DNA from: Maribacter aquivivus
Lineage (GTDB): Bacteria > Bacteroidota > Bacteroidia > Flavobacteriales > Flavobacteriaceae
Assembly: GCF_900142175.1 (NCBI RefSeq)
Contig: NZ_FQZX01000002.1
Location: forward strand, 353,317 to 417,316
DNA length: 64,000 nucleotides
Direction: 5' to 3'
Shown here: positions 7,103 to 15,702 of the stretch, piece by piece
How the letters are laid out: every line of letters starts with the position of its first letter
How positions within the stretch are numbered: the stretch's first letter is position 1
Made by a program: the position numbers and the translations under genes
The notes under the pieces: model-generated
The model's input: only the letters and a program-made list of their open reading frames with translations
The model's database searches: none
What the model was told of the DNA's origin: nothing

Positions 7103-9457
7103 ATGAAAAACTTACTCGTACTTATTTGTTTTCTGGTTTCTACCATTGGCTTTTCACAAACTTTGGTAACTGGTAAAATTACAGATCAAAACAGTGAACC
7201 ATTACCTGGAGCTAGTATTAGCGAAAAAGGAACAACTACTGGTGTAATTTCAGATTTCAATGGAAATTTTGAAATAACGATCTCATCTAATGAAGCTGTG
7301 TTATCCATCTCATATATAGGATATGAAACTCAAGAAGTAACAGTTTCGGGACAATCTCAATTGGATATCGAATTAGCAGAAAGCGCTGTATCACTGACAG
7401 GTGTTACCGTACAAGGCTTCGCTGGTATTATGGGAAAGTCTAGAAAACGAACCGAATCTATACAAACCACTGCAGAGTCGGTAACCGCTTTAAATGCAGA
7501 AGGTATTGAAAGTGCCGGTATTACAGATATCAGTTCATTCTCTACGCTAGTACCTAACTTAAAGTTTAATTCTTCACAATCTATAGGTTTAAACTTTATT
7601 ACGGTCCGTGGTATTCCACAGGTTAGGGGAGGTGATGCTCCTTTGGCTTTTGTTATTGACGGGGTTACCATTCCGGATCCTAGCTTACTTAGTCAAGACT
7701 TATATGATTTAGCCTTGGTAGAAGTGGTAAAAGGTCCACAAGGTGCGCTTTACGGTAAAAATGCTATTGGCGGTGCCGTAAATATTTACACTAAAGACCC
7801 TACCAATAAAATGAGCAATCAGATAAAACTTGGTGTTGGTAACGGTGGCTTTAAACAAGCACAGTTTATTTCTTCCGGTGCTATTGCCAAAGACAAATTG
7901 TTCTATCGCTTTTCTACTCAATACAAAGATTTTGATGGACTGTTAACCAATGAATTCTTAGACGAGAAAGTAGATTTTAGAGAAGATATTAATGTTAGAG
8001 GTCAATTAAAGGCGAAATTATCATCTAACTTTTCTATTACAGGTTCTTACCAATATTTTAATATAGATGGTGGTGCTACCTATTACTCTGTTAACCCAAC
8101 GGGAACTGATGGGGAGTTTACTGGCGGTATTCTAGATCCAAATCCTGCAGATGGTAATAATGTTATTTTCTCCGATGTATTAGGGACTTCTAAAATGACA
8201 AACAATTACGGAACCCTAAAAATGGATTACAACTTAACTGGTGTTAAGTTACAGAGTATTACATCTATCAATAAAGTAAATCGTTCTACAAACGGAGATT
8301 TAGATTTCTTGGAGCTGGACGGATTAACGCAGGGTGAAGAAATTACCACTAAAACTTTTAATCAAGAGATTAGAATAAACAATGCTAAAACAGACACCAA
8401 ATTTGATTGGAGTTTAGGAGGGTTTTACCAAAAAATAGAAAAAGACTTCTATCAAAATGGAACTACAGGTGTTGATTTTGGCGGTCCGTTTGAGTATGAT
8501 ACGGCAGACTATATCAACGAAACACAAACCATTGCCTTATTTGGTTTTGGAGATTATAAACTTACAGATAAACTAACCTTATCTGCCGGTTTCCGTTTAG
8601 ATATGGACAAATTTACACAAGATGATGTATTGTTCGTTACCAACTCTGAAAGAGACAATAGCGAAATTCAGCCTAAAGTCTCATTGTCATACCAAGCGAA
8701 TAAAAATGTATTGGTATACACCAACTACGGTCGTGGCTACAGAAATGGTGGTTTTAATGCACAACCAACTGATTTGTTTAACAGAGATTTTGAAGATGAA
8801 ACATCAGACAATTATGAATTAGGATTTAAAACTACCTCTTGGAATGATCGCTTTATTTTAAACGGTTCTGTTTTCTATTCTAAGCTAAACAACCAACAAC
8901 AATATATTTTAGACTTAACCACCTTTATTGCCGGTGTATACAATTATGACAAAAGTGAAGTTTTTGGCTTTGAGCTAGAATCTAGAGCTAGGTTATCTAA
9001 TTTCTTAGATGTATTTGCCAACGTAGGTATTACAGATGCTAAAATTATAGAAGGTGGATCTACTGGAGGCGATGATGGTACATTTACCAACAACTCTGCC
9101 TATGATGGTCAAAAAACACCATTTGTACCTGTAAGTACTTTCGCAGTTGGTTTAGAATCTAGTGTAAACATTACGGACGATTTAAAATTTAATGGATTCT
9201 TAAACCTAGATACTACAGGTAAAACGTACTGGCATGAAAGTAATAGAGATGCTTTTACTACCGATGCTTATTCTCTTTTAGATGCTCGTTTAGGACTTTC
9301 ATACAAAAACTGGAAGCTAGAGTTATGGGGTAAAAACCTAACGGATAAAGCATATTACCAAGAATTCTCTCCAGGAGAATTTGTAGGTAGCCCAGATGAT
9401 GTTGCTTGGAGAGGGCAACCGTTAACTGTTGGAACGGCAATTTCTGTTAAGTTCTAA
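7103..9457 (+). CDS. TonB-dependent outer-membrane receptor
   Basis: 784 residues with signal peptide (cleavage probably after IGFSQ, residue 19). Residues ~20-90 are a carboxypeptidase-regulatory-like domain (TGKITDQNSEPLPGASI, SISYIGYETQEV), the usual Bacteroidota extension. The plug follows (~110-230) with ITVRGIPQVRGGDAPLAFVI-type and GPQGALYGKNAIGGAVNIYT motifs. The rest is a 22-strand barrel ending in a terminal Phe (AISVKF). It lacks SusC-type length and no SusD is adjacent, so the ligand is probably a small molecule rather than a glycan. A 7-bp hairpin and 80 bases separate it from a NicX/M29-like enzyme and an NCS1 permease, which suggests import of the substrate those genes handle. 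Confidence 0.9.
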   Translation: MKNLLVLICFLVSTIGFSQTLVTGKITDQNSEPLPGASISEKGTTTGVISDFNGNFEITISSNEAVLSISYIGYETQEVTVSGQSQLDIELAESAVSLTGVTVQGFAGIMGKSRKRTESIQTTAESVTALNAEGIESAGITDISSFSTLVPNLKFNSSQSIGLNFITVRGIPQVRGGDAPLAFVIDGVTIPDPSLLSQDLYDLALVEVVKGPQGALYGKNAIGGAVNIYTKDPTNKMSNQIKLGVGNGGFKQAQFISSGAIAKDKLFYRFSTQYKDFDGLLTNEFLDEKVDFREDINVRGQLKAKLSSNFSITGSYQYFNIDGGATYYSVNPTGTDGEFTGGILDPNPADGNNVIFSDVLGTSKMTNNYGTLKMDYNLTGVKLQSITSINKVNRSTNGDLDFLELDGLTQGEEITTKTFNQEIRINNAKTDTKFDWSLGGFYQKIEKDFYQNGTTGVDFGGPFEYDTADYINETQTIALFGFGDYKLTDKLTLSAGFRLDMDKFTQDDVLFVTNSERDNSEIQPKVSLSYQANKNVLVYTNYGRGYRNGGFNAQPTDLFNRDFEDETSDNYELGFKTTSWNDRFILNGSVFYSKLNNQQQYILDLTTFIAGVYNYDKSEVFGFELESRARLSNFLDVFANVGITDAKIIEGGSTGGDDGTFTNNSAYDGQKTPFVPVSTFAVGLESSVNITDDLKFNGFLNLDTTGKTYWHESNRDAFTTDAYSLLDARLGLSYKNWKLELWGKNLTDKAYYQEFSPGEFVGSPDDVAWRGQPLTVGTAISVKF

Positions 9458-9492
9458 AAAATCTAAACCATTAATTATTTACTGATTATTAT

Positions 9493-9513
9493 GGGCATCG
9501 TTTTAAGATGCCC
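9493..9513 (+). terminator. Intercistronic hairpin (weak terminator or mRNA stabiliser)
   Basis: GGGCATC (9493-9499) pairs with GATGCCC (9507-9513) with a 7-base loop. It is followed by a mixed TTATCATCC stretch rather than a clean T-run. It lies between the TonB receptor and the downstream metalloenzyme gene and could set a lower expression level for the enzyme genes. Confidence 0.5.
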
Positions 9514-9539
9514 TTATCATCCTATTTTAAAAAATTATT

Positions 9540-10574
9540 ATGGAAACTAAAAGAGCTCGTTTTTCAAGAATATTAATGGAAGATATGTTTCAAGTAAAAG
9601 CTGGGGAAACCGTAGCTATTACTTCCGATCTAGGAACAGATAGAGAAACAATAGATGCCATGGCTCAAGCTGCAATGAACGCAGGTGCATTTCCATTGGT
9701 CATGTATATTCCACAGGCAAAAAAAGATGGTCAGGCGGGTATGGTAGACTGGCCTTCAGAAGCGTTAACGGCTGCATTGCTTAAAGCTGATGTTTGGATA
9801 GAGGCAAATTCTGTCGTTATTCTATATTCCGATATTTGGGAAACTGCCATGAGGGATAATAAAAAGCTTCGCTACTTGATCATTGCAGAAAGCACTATAG
9901 ATTCCCTTGACCGGGTATTTACAGGCTATAAAATTGCCGATTTAAAAAAGCTATTGCTACCGTTGACCAATATGGCAAAAAAATGTAATACAGTTCGCAT
10001 TACCAGTACAAACGGAACTGATGTTTCTTATGATATAGATACTAATTATACGTTTGATTATGATGATGGTGATTTCTCCATGCCAAAATTTGGTACGGCT
10101 CCAGGTTTTGTGAATATTGTGCCTAAACTAAATAGTATGAATGGTCGTATCGTGTTCGATTATTTACAGCATGCAGAGCTTTATAACAAAGTAGAATTTG
10201 TGATGAAAGACGGTGTAATCACTGAGGTAGCAGGGGATGGCGCAGCCCAATTCAAGGAATACCTTTCTTCATGGGATGATGAAAACATGTATAAAATCTC
10301 TCATAATATGCTAGGCTTAAACCCCAAAGTACATGCAATTACGGGCGAGTTGGTAGAAGACGAACGTATATGGGGAGGTGTAGATTTTGGCTTCGGACAT
10401 ACTAGTGCTATGGATATGCCACCTTTCGGACAGATGGCAAAATCGCATTTTGATGGTGTTGTTGCCAAAACCAGTATTTATTTTGATGACATACAAATTA
10501 CCGATAATGGCGAAGTATGTCATGAAGAATTAAGACCTTTAGCAGAGAGCTTATTAAGCGCCACAAATGTCTAA
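9540..10574 (+). CDS. M29 aminopeptidase / NicX-type (2,5-dihydroxypyridine dioxygenase-like) metalloenzyme
   Basis: 344 residues. The fold family covers thermophilic M29 aminopeptidases and the iron enzyme NicX. Visible candidate metal ligands are His265 (NPKVHAITGE), His303 and Asp305 (KSHFDGVV). An H-x-D pair and an upstream His are also what I recall as the Fe ligands of NicX. Other conserved segments are HAELYNKVEFVMKDGVITEV (about 211-230) and WGGVDFGFGHTSAMDMPPFG. Start is ATG at 9540. Its stop overlaps the start of an NCS1 nucleobase-type permease by 8 bases, so the two are translationally coupled. That context favours a ring-opening or amide-cleaving step on a nitrogen heterocycle over a general peptidase. 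Actual substrate unknown. Confidence 0.7.
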   Translation: METKRARFSRILMEDMFQVKAGETVAITSDLGTDRETIDAMAQAAMNAGAFPLVMYIPQAKKDGQAGMVDWPSEALTAALLKADVWIEANSVVILYSDIWETAMRDNKKLRYLIIAESTIDSLDRVFTGYKIADLKKLLLPLTNMAKKCNTVRITSTNGTDVSYDIDTNYTFDYDDGDFSMPKFGTAPGFVNIVPKLNSMNGRIVFDYLQHAELYNKVEFVMKDGVITEVAGDGAAQFKEYLSSWDDENMYKISHNMLGLNPKVHAITGELVEDERIWGGVDFGFGHTSAMDMPPFGQMAKSHFDGVVAKTSIYFDDIQITDNGEVCHEELRPLAESLLSATNV

Positions 10575-11835
10575 CACAGAAGATCAATACGCAACAACCA
10601 AAGTACAGCCCAAAGACTTCGTGTCCGGTTGGGTTGTTGCACTGATAATTGCAAGTACCGGACTCTCGGTTTCAACCTTGTTCTTGGGCTCTGAAATTGC
10701 CTTAAGCTTAGGTTTTGAAAAAGCCCTGATCGCTTTTGGTATTTCTACGTTGGTATTGACGCTTATGTGCATGGCTACCACTTTAATTGGTAATCGCTCT
10801 AGGTTATCCACTTACATGATTCTTCATTTTAGTTTTGGAGAATACGGTGCCAAAATTGTCAATTTTATCTTTGGTGTTACTTTGGTCGGTTGGTTTGCCG
10901 TTGCATTAGAACTATTGGCTATAGCCATATTCGATACCGCAGCAAGTACCTTTAGCTTTTCCGTATCAAAAGAGCTTATCATTATTGTAACCAGTCTATT
11001 CATAACCTTTACCACGGTATACGGTATCCGTAGCATTGAAAAAGTGGCTAATATATCGATCCCTATTCTAACCGCTTTTCTAGGATATATCTTTTACTTG
11101 TCCGTTGCGGAATTAGAAAGTTTCTCATCACTTTTTGACTTTGTACCTGAAGAAAATGGAATGACACTTTTTAAGGCTACTTCTATTTTAGTGGGTGCCG
11201 CTATATTGTTCCCCGTTTTAATGGCAGATTTCTCTAGATTCATTAAAACGGATAAGCAAAGTTTGGCTTCGGTATTAGGTTTAACAATTGGTACGCCGTT
11301 GGCTTATTTTCTAAGTGCCGTACCCTCCATACAAACGGGCGAGGTAGATATTATTAAAATAATGGAAGAATTCAACATGGTAATTCCTGCCTTTTTACTG
11401 TTGTTTATTTCCACATGGAGCACCAATGCAACCAACTTGTATTCGGCTAGCTTAACCTTTTCAACCATTAATAAAAAATGGACCTTTAAGAACGTTGTTA
11501 TCGTATCTAGCATATTTGGCACCCTATTAGCTTTGTTCGGTTTTGCTACCTATCTTTTCGAATTTCTGGAATTTTTGGGCATTTTGGCACCCTCTATTTC
11601 TTCCATTTATTTTATTCATTTCTTTTGGATTAAAAGACAGCGCTATAACTTAGACGACATAGCCAAGTGGGAACCCTCTGCTCTAATTAGCTGGGTGTTA
11701 AGCTCATTGATTAGTGTGTTTACCTATTTAGAAGTTTTTCAGATTACAGGGGCTTATTTCCTGGATTCTTTTCTACTTGGTGCCGTAATCTATTTAGCAT
11801 TTCAGTGGAAAGCGATTTTTAAACCTGCCCAGTAG
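10567..11835 (+). CDS. NCS1-family purine/cytosine permease-like transporter
   Basis: 422 residues and about 12 hydrophobic helices. The early segment SGWVVALIIASTGLSVSTLF and the LMADFSRFIKTDKQS motif near residue 220 are typical of CodB/NCS1 nucleobase:cation symporters (compare the DFSRF/DYSRF signature). TWSTNATNLYSASLTFSTI near residue 280 is the second family motif. It overlaps the upstream metalloenzyme gene by 8 bases and sits downstream of a TonB receptor. This gives a plausible route across the outer and inner membranes for one nitrogen heterocycle (nucleobase, hydantoin or pyridine derivative). The substrate cannot be specified from sequence. Confidence 0.85.
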   Translation: MSNTEDQYATTKVQPKDFVSGWVVALIIASTGLSVSTLFLGSEIALSLGFEKALIAFGISTLVLTLMCMATTLIGNRSRLSTYMILHFSFGEYGAKIVNFIFGVTLVGWFAVALELLAIAIFDTAASTFSFSVSKELIIIVTSLFITFTTVYGIRSIEKVANISIPILTAFLGYIFYLSVAELESFSSLFDFVPEENGMTLFKATSILVGAAILFPVLMADFSRFIKTDKQSLASVLGLTIGTPLAYFLSAVPSIQTGEVDIIKIMEEFNMVIPAFLLLFISTWSTNATNLYSASLTFSTINKKWTFKNVVIVSSIFGTLLALFGFATYLFEFLEFLGILAPSISSIYFIHFFWIKRQRYNLDDIAKWEPSALISWVLSSLISVFTYLEVFQITGAYFLDSFLLGAVIYLAFQWKAIFKPAQ

Positions 11836-11915
11836 TTACAACTAGGTATTCTTAAAAGCCGTTACATCCATCTATTCATGAAAATATCAGCGCTTTTAAA
11901 ATTATGTTTACTTTA

Positions 11916-11930
11916 GCGTAAAATATACGC
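11916..11930. promoter_or_regulatory. NrtR-type operator 1 (GCGT-N7-ACGC)
   Basis: GCGT at 11916-11919 and ACGC at 11927-11930 with a 7-base AT spacer, five bases before the ATG of the Nudix regulator. The first bases overlap TACTTTAG (11909-11916), a 5-of-6 match to the Bacteroidota -7 element TAnnTTTG. Suggests autoregulation by promoter occlusion. Confidence 0.7.
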
Positions 11931-11935
11931 ATAGT

Positions 11936-12610
11936 ATGCAACAATCCATTCAACTCTCTGTAGATGCTGTAGTCTTTGGCTATGAAGCTGGTAACATTTC
12001 CATATTACTTATTAAAAGAAAGTATGAACCTTTTAAGGATAAATGGGCAATCCCTGGTGGATTTGTATTGGATGATGAGTCACTGGAAGAAGCTGTTGAA
12101 CGGGAGCTTAAAGAGGAAACTGGTATAAAGATCAATTACTTAGAACAGCTGTATACTTTCGGAAAACCGAATAGAGACCCAAGGGGTAGGGTAGTGTCCA
12201 TTGCTTATTTCGGATTAATTCGCCCTAATGCATTTAAAATATATGCTTCTACAGATGCAGCACAAGTACAGTGGTTTAATATAAATGAACTGCCAGAATT
12301 GTCTTTTGACCATAAGGAGATTTTAGATGCCGCTATTAAAAGACTAAAAGGTAAAATCACCTACGAACCTATAGGTTTTGAATTGCTTGATACCAAATTT
12401 CCGTTTTCAGATTTAGAGAAATTATATAGTACGCTACTAGGTAGAGAGGTAGATAGGCGCAACTTCAGAAAGAAGATTATGGGTTTAAATGTACTTGATG
12501 AACTTGATGAAAAGGTCTCTAAAGGTTCTGGTAGACCCGCCAATTTATTCCAATTCAATGAAAAAAGATACTTCCATCTTAAAGAAGAAGGTATCATATT
12601 TGAGATATAA
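11936..12610 (+). CDS. nrtR: NrtR-like Nudix-domain transcriptional regulator of NAD metabolism
   Basis: 224 residues. Residues 1-135 are a Nudix domain whose signature is complete (G-x5-E-x7-R-E-L-K-E-E-T-G-I within GGFVLDDESLEEAVERELKE). Residues ~150-224 are a winged helix (LYSTLLGREVDRRNFRKKIM ... GSGRPANLFQF). This architecture defines NrtR, which senses ADP-ribose or related ligands. Most NrtR proteins are described as having a decayed Nudix motif, so an intact box raises the possibility of residual hydrolase activity. It heads a NAD-salvage gene set and three copies of one 15-bp dyad surround it, one at its own promoter. A related subgroup in Bacteroides regulates arabinose genes, but the neighbours here point to NAD. 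Confidence 0.85.
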   Translation: MQQSIQLSVDAVVFGYEAGNISILLIKRKYEPFKDKWAIPGGFVLDDESLEEAVERELKEETGIKINYLEQLYTFGKPNRDPRGRVVSIAYFGLIRPNAFKIYASTDAAQVQWFNINELPELSFDHKEILDAAIKRLKGKITYEPIGFELLDTKFPFSDLEKLYSTLLGREVDRRNFRKKIMGLNVLDELDEKVSKGSGRPANLFQFNEKRYFHLKEEGIIFEI

Positions 12611-12640
12611 TCCGCTGTTTTTCAGATATATAATTAGTTT

Positions 12641-12655
12641 GCGTAAAAATAACGC
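12641..12655. promoter_or_regulatory. NrtR-type operator 2 (GCGT-N7-ACGC)
   Basis: GCGT at 12641-12644 and ACGC at 12652-12655, with the same 7-base spacing as the other two copies. It lies 31 bases after the nrtR-like stop and 39 bases before operator 3, forming a pair at the promoter of the salvage genes. Confidence 0.7.
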
Positions 12656-12687
12656 ATAATATTCTAGGTTAGTATCCTAATGTGTTT

Positions 12688-12712
12688 TACATTTGCGTCA
12701 TAATAACGCAAA
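12688..12712 (+). promoter_or_regulatory. NrtR-type operator 3 overlapping a -7 promoter element
   Basis: TTTGCGT (12692-12698) and ACGCAAA (12706-12712) form a perfect 7-bp-arm dyad with the same GCGT-N7-ACGC core. TACATTTG at 12688-12695 matches the Bacteroidota -7 consensus TAnnTTTG exactly and is partly covered by the dyad. The downstream gene starts at 12715. Repressor binding here would block the promoter. Because the ATG is so close to the -7 box, either the transcript is nearly leaderless or a promoter further upstream is used. Confidence 0.7.
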
Positions 12713-12714
12713 TT

Positions 12715-13146
12715 ATGATTTACAATTCAACAACTTCATTACCTGATAAAGCAATAGGAGAGAAGTATGTTTTCTTAGCGGGTAGTATGGATGTTAATAC
12801 TACATTGAATTGGAGAACACAATGCATAGCTGCATTAGAAAATAGCCATCACATTTTTGACCCAACACATAAAGACCACGATTCATTAAACAAGTGCGAG
12901 ATGGAGAATCATATTAATTGGGAACTAGATGCTTTAAACAGGGCAGATATCATCCTTCTGAATTTTCTTCCAAATGCCTCATCTCCAATATCTTTGGTAG
13001 AGTTGGGGCTATACGTGGCAAGCGATAAATTAATTGTTATTTGTCCTAAAGAATTTTATAAGAATACCTACGTTACTACTTTGTGTAAAAAATACAATAC
13101 GCCTATAGTTCTTAGTACAGAAGAGGCTTTAAATACTATAAAATAA
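12715..13146 (+). CDS. Nucleoside 2-deoxyribosyltransferase-like protein
   Basis: About 143 residues from the ATG at 12715. An upstream ATG at 12682 would put the operator inside the gene and is rejected. KYVFLAGSMD near residue 17 is the strand-loop start typical of the nucleoside 2-deoxyribosyltransferase fold. INWELDALNRADIILLNFLP and SLVELGLYVASDKLIVICP follow the family pattern (acidic residue after the helix, then E-L-G with the presumed catalytic Glu). Role in this operon is unclear: it could cleave N-glycosidic bonds of NAD-related nucleosides or recycle deoxynucleosides. It ends 11 bases before nadV. Confidence 0.75.
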   Translation: MIYNSTTSLPDKAIGEKYVFLAGSMDVNTTLNWRTQCIAALENSHHIFDPTHKDHDSLNKCEMENHINWELDALNRADIILLNFLPNASSPISLVELGLYVASDKLIVICPKEFYKNTYVTTLCKKYNTPIVLSTEEALNTIK

Positions 13147-13157
13147 AAACCAACATT

Positions 13158-14599
13158 ATGAACGGATTACTACTAACAGACGGATATAAAACAGGACACC
13201 ACCAACAATACCCTAAAGGTACAGAAGAGGTCTATTCTAACTGGACACCCAGAAGCAATAAATATGCTCCTAAAGGTTGTGATAAAGTGCTATCATTTGG
13301 GCAACAGTATGTATTTCAATGGTTACATGATTATTTTCAGGACAACTTCTTTTCTAAGCCGAAAGCAGAAGTGTGTAATGAGCTAAAAGAAGAATTATCA
13401 CTGTATTTAGGTACGGATTATGATGTTACCCATTACGAGGAATTACATGATTTACAATATTTACCAATCAGGGTAAAGTCCTTACAAGAAGGGGTAGAGG
13501 TAGACATTAGAGTACCTTTGGTTACTGTAGTGAATACCGATAAAAAGTTCTATTGGATCACCAATTTCTTAGAAACCATTTTGTCTACTATGCTATGGCA
13601 ACCAATGACATCGGCATCTATTGCTTTGTTATACAAGCGTATTTTCAAAAAATGGACACTTTTAACCGATAAGGATAATTTGGCTTTTATTGATTTTCAA
13701 GGGCACGATTTTTCTATGAGAGGTATGGGCGGCTTGCAAAGTGCAATATCATCTGGTATGGGTCATGCTTCTGTATTTCTTGGATCAGATACGCTGCCGG
13801 TTATAAGTAGTTTAATGCAGAAGGTTTTGTGGTAGGTTCTGTAAATGCTACTGAACACTCCGTTATGTGTGCCGGTACTAAAGATGATGAAATAGGTACG
13901 TTTAGAGCTTTAATGAATACCTACCCAACGGGAATTCTATCGGTTGTTAGTGATACCTGGGATTTATGGAAAGTGCTTACCGAGTATCTTCCGCAATTAA
14001 AAGAAGAGGTACTTTCTAGAGATGGTAAACTTGTCATAAGACCAGATAGCGGAGACCCTGTTGATATCATTTGTGGAGAATCTGGTTCGCTAGGCAGCAA
14101 CACTCCTAAAGATAAAGGGGTAGTGGAGTTACTTTGGGATATTTTTGGCGGCACCGTTAACGAACAAGGTTTTAAAGTTTTAGATAGCCATATTGGTGCT
14201 ATTTATGGCGATAGCATTACTACGGAAAGAGCAGAAGATATCTGCCAGCGTTTAAGCGATAAAGGCTTTGCTACCACCAATGTAGTTCTTGGTATTGGTT
14301 CTTTTACCTACCAGTTTAATACTAGAGATACTTTTGGTTTTGCAATGAAAGCTACTTCTGTAGTGGTTGATGGTGTACGAAGAGAAATTTTCAAAGATCC
14401 TATTACTGACGACGGAATTAAAAAATCTGCAAAGGGATTGGTTAAAGTTGAATTACACGACAATGAATATGTATTGGTGGATCAAGTTACACCAGAACAA
14501 GAAAATACAGGTGAGTTACAAGTAATCTATGAGGATGGAAAATTTGTAAATCAAACGAACATTCAAGAGATAAGAGACCGTATTAACAAGAATCTTTAA
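13158..14599 (+). pseudogene. nadV: Nicotinamide phosphoribosyltransferase, interrupted by a frameshift
   Basis: Two adjacent reading frames (13158-13835 and about 13819-14599) together form one NAMPT/NadV protein that converts nicotinamide and PRPP to NMN. The first half keeps the N-terminus (LLLTDGYKTGHHQQYPKGT) and HDFSMRGMGGLQSAISSGMG to GSDTLPVISS. The second resumes with NAEGFVVGSVNATEHSVM, which carries the His equivalent to the phosphorylated active-site His, and IRPDSGDP, the PRPP/ribose site. Between VISS and NAEG a few residues expected from the family are missing and the frame shifts, consistent with a short deletion of 3n+1 bases near 13812-13820. There is no homopolymer or slippery sequence. 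Unless the read is wrong, the enzyme is inactive while every other operon member is intact. Confidence 0.85.
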
Positions 14600-14609
14600 A
14601 ACAAAAATT

Positions 14610-15623
14610 ATGTGGTTCGAAGAATTGACAGGATTTAAAGAAATATCACCTGAATATGTGCGTGATACTATTACTATTGATGGGCAGAATTTGATTTCTA
14701 AAGTCAATAATAAATCCTATCAATTCGGGTCTTTAGAAGTGGTTTCCTTAGAACAGTTAAGAGAACAACAACTATCACATAGCAATTCTGATACTATAAA
14801 GGTTTCTGAAATAGTAGCGGATATTCAAGGGTTACATGCCGATCCAAAAAATGAGAACGCGCTTTTTCACGCAGCATCCCAGTTTAATTTACTGGAAATG
14901 GTTGGTCCAGAAGTTTCTCCTAAAGCGGGAGTAGCTATTTATGAAAATGACTTTACCCAAGGTCCGGCATGTGCAATAGCTTGTGGTGCTGGTACCATTT
15001 ATAGAAATTACTTTGCTCCGGTCAATAATCAAACAGGGCAGACAGATGGACATCAAATTGATTGTTTAGAGGATATCGGTAAGGAACTGAATAACCATGA
15101 GCTTCAATTATGGAAAATGACCAACGGTTATGCGTTGGTTAGTCTAGAAGGACTTCTTTCGATCAATAAGCAAATTGGGAGTTTTACTACCAATCAACGG
15201 GAAGCTCTCAAGGGAAAATTAAAAGTGGGAATCCAATGGAATACAGAGGTAACGCTTAATGACAAAAAGCAATTGGTATCCCAAATATACTGTTCGGCAT
15301 TACCGGTTGCCTATTCTTCTATTGAATCTTACTATTGGGAGAATTTTGCGAGAATAGTTTTAGAAGCCACGTATGAGGCTACGTTGTACATTGCTATGAT
15401 CAATCTTAAAAACAACAAATCAAACTCCGTATTTTTAACCTTAGTTGGTGGTGGGGCATTTGGTAACGATCTAGATTGGATACTAGAATCACTCTTTAAG
15501 GCACTTGAAAAATTTAAACATATTCCTTTAGAGGTGAATATAGTTAGCTACGGTAGATCAAACGAAATATTGAAACAGGAAATAGCTAATTTCAACAATA
15601 CACTACCTCAAGGCGAATCTTAA
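14610..15623 (+). CDS. Macrodomain-like protein of the NAD-salvage operon
   Basis: 337 residues, cytoplasmic. The first ~60 residues form a small module (MWFEELTGFKEISPEYVRD). DIQGLHADPKNENALFHAAS near residue 72 resembles the N-terminal segment of macrodomain-like proteins in phage and bacterial NAD clusters, followed by ENDFTQGPACAIACGAGTIY. The C-terminal FLTLVGGGAFGNDLDWILES (about residue 274) has the glycine-rich phosphate loop expected of an ADP-ribose-binding macrodomain. It starts 10 bases after nadV. Binding or processing of ADP-ribose is the natural guess and would fit an operon whose regulator senses ADP-ribose, but no enzyme activity can be assigned. Confidence 0.55.
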   Translation: MWFEELTGFKEISPEYVRDTITIDGQNLISKVNNKSYQFGSLEVVSLEQLREQQLSHSNSDTIKVSEIVADIQGLHADPKNENALFHAASQFNLLEMVGPEVSPKAGVAIYENDFTQGPACAIACGAGTIYRNYFAPVNNQTGQTDGHQIDCLEDIGKELNNHELQLWKMTNGYALVSLEGLLSINKQIGSFTTNQREALKGKLKVGIQWNTEVTLNDKKQLVSQIYCSALPVAYSSIESYYWENFARIVLEATYEATLYIAMINLKNNKSNSVFLTLVGGGAFGNDLDWILESLFKALEKFKHIPLEVNIVSYGRSNEILKQEIANFNNTLPQGES

Positions 15624-15702
15624 GGGCAGTATTAAAAACAACTTTAAATTCCGGAGTACACTTCAGAATTATTAATCTCGATTATCGAATAAAAACGAAC
15701 AT

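Noticed and set aside
13812..13835. Programmed frameshift in nadV
   Set aside because: No slippery heptamer and expected residues are missing, so a deletion is the simpler reading.
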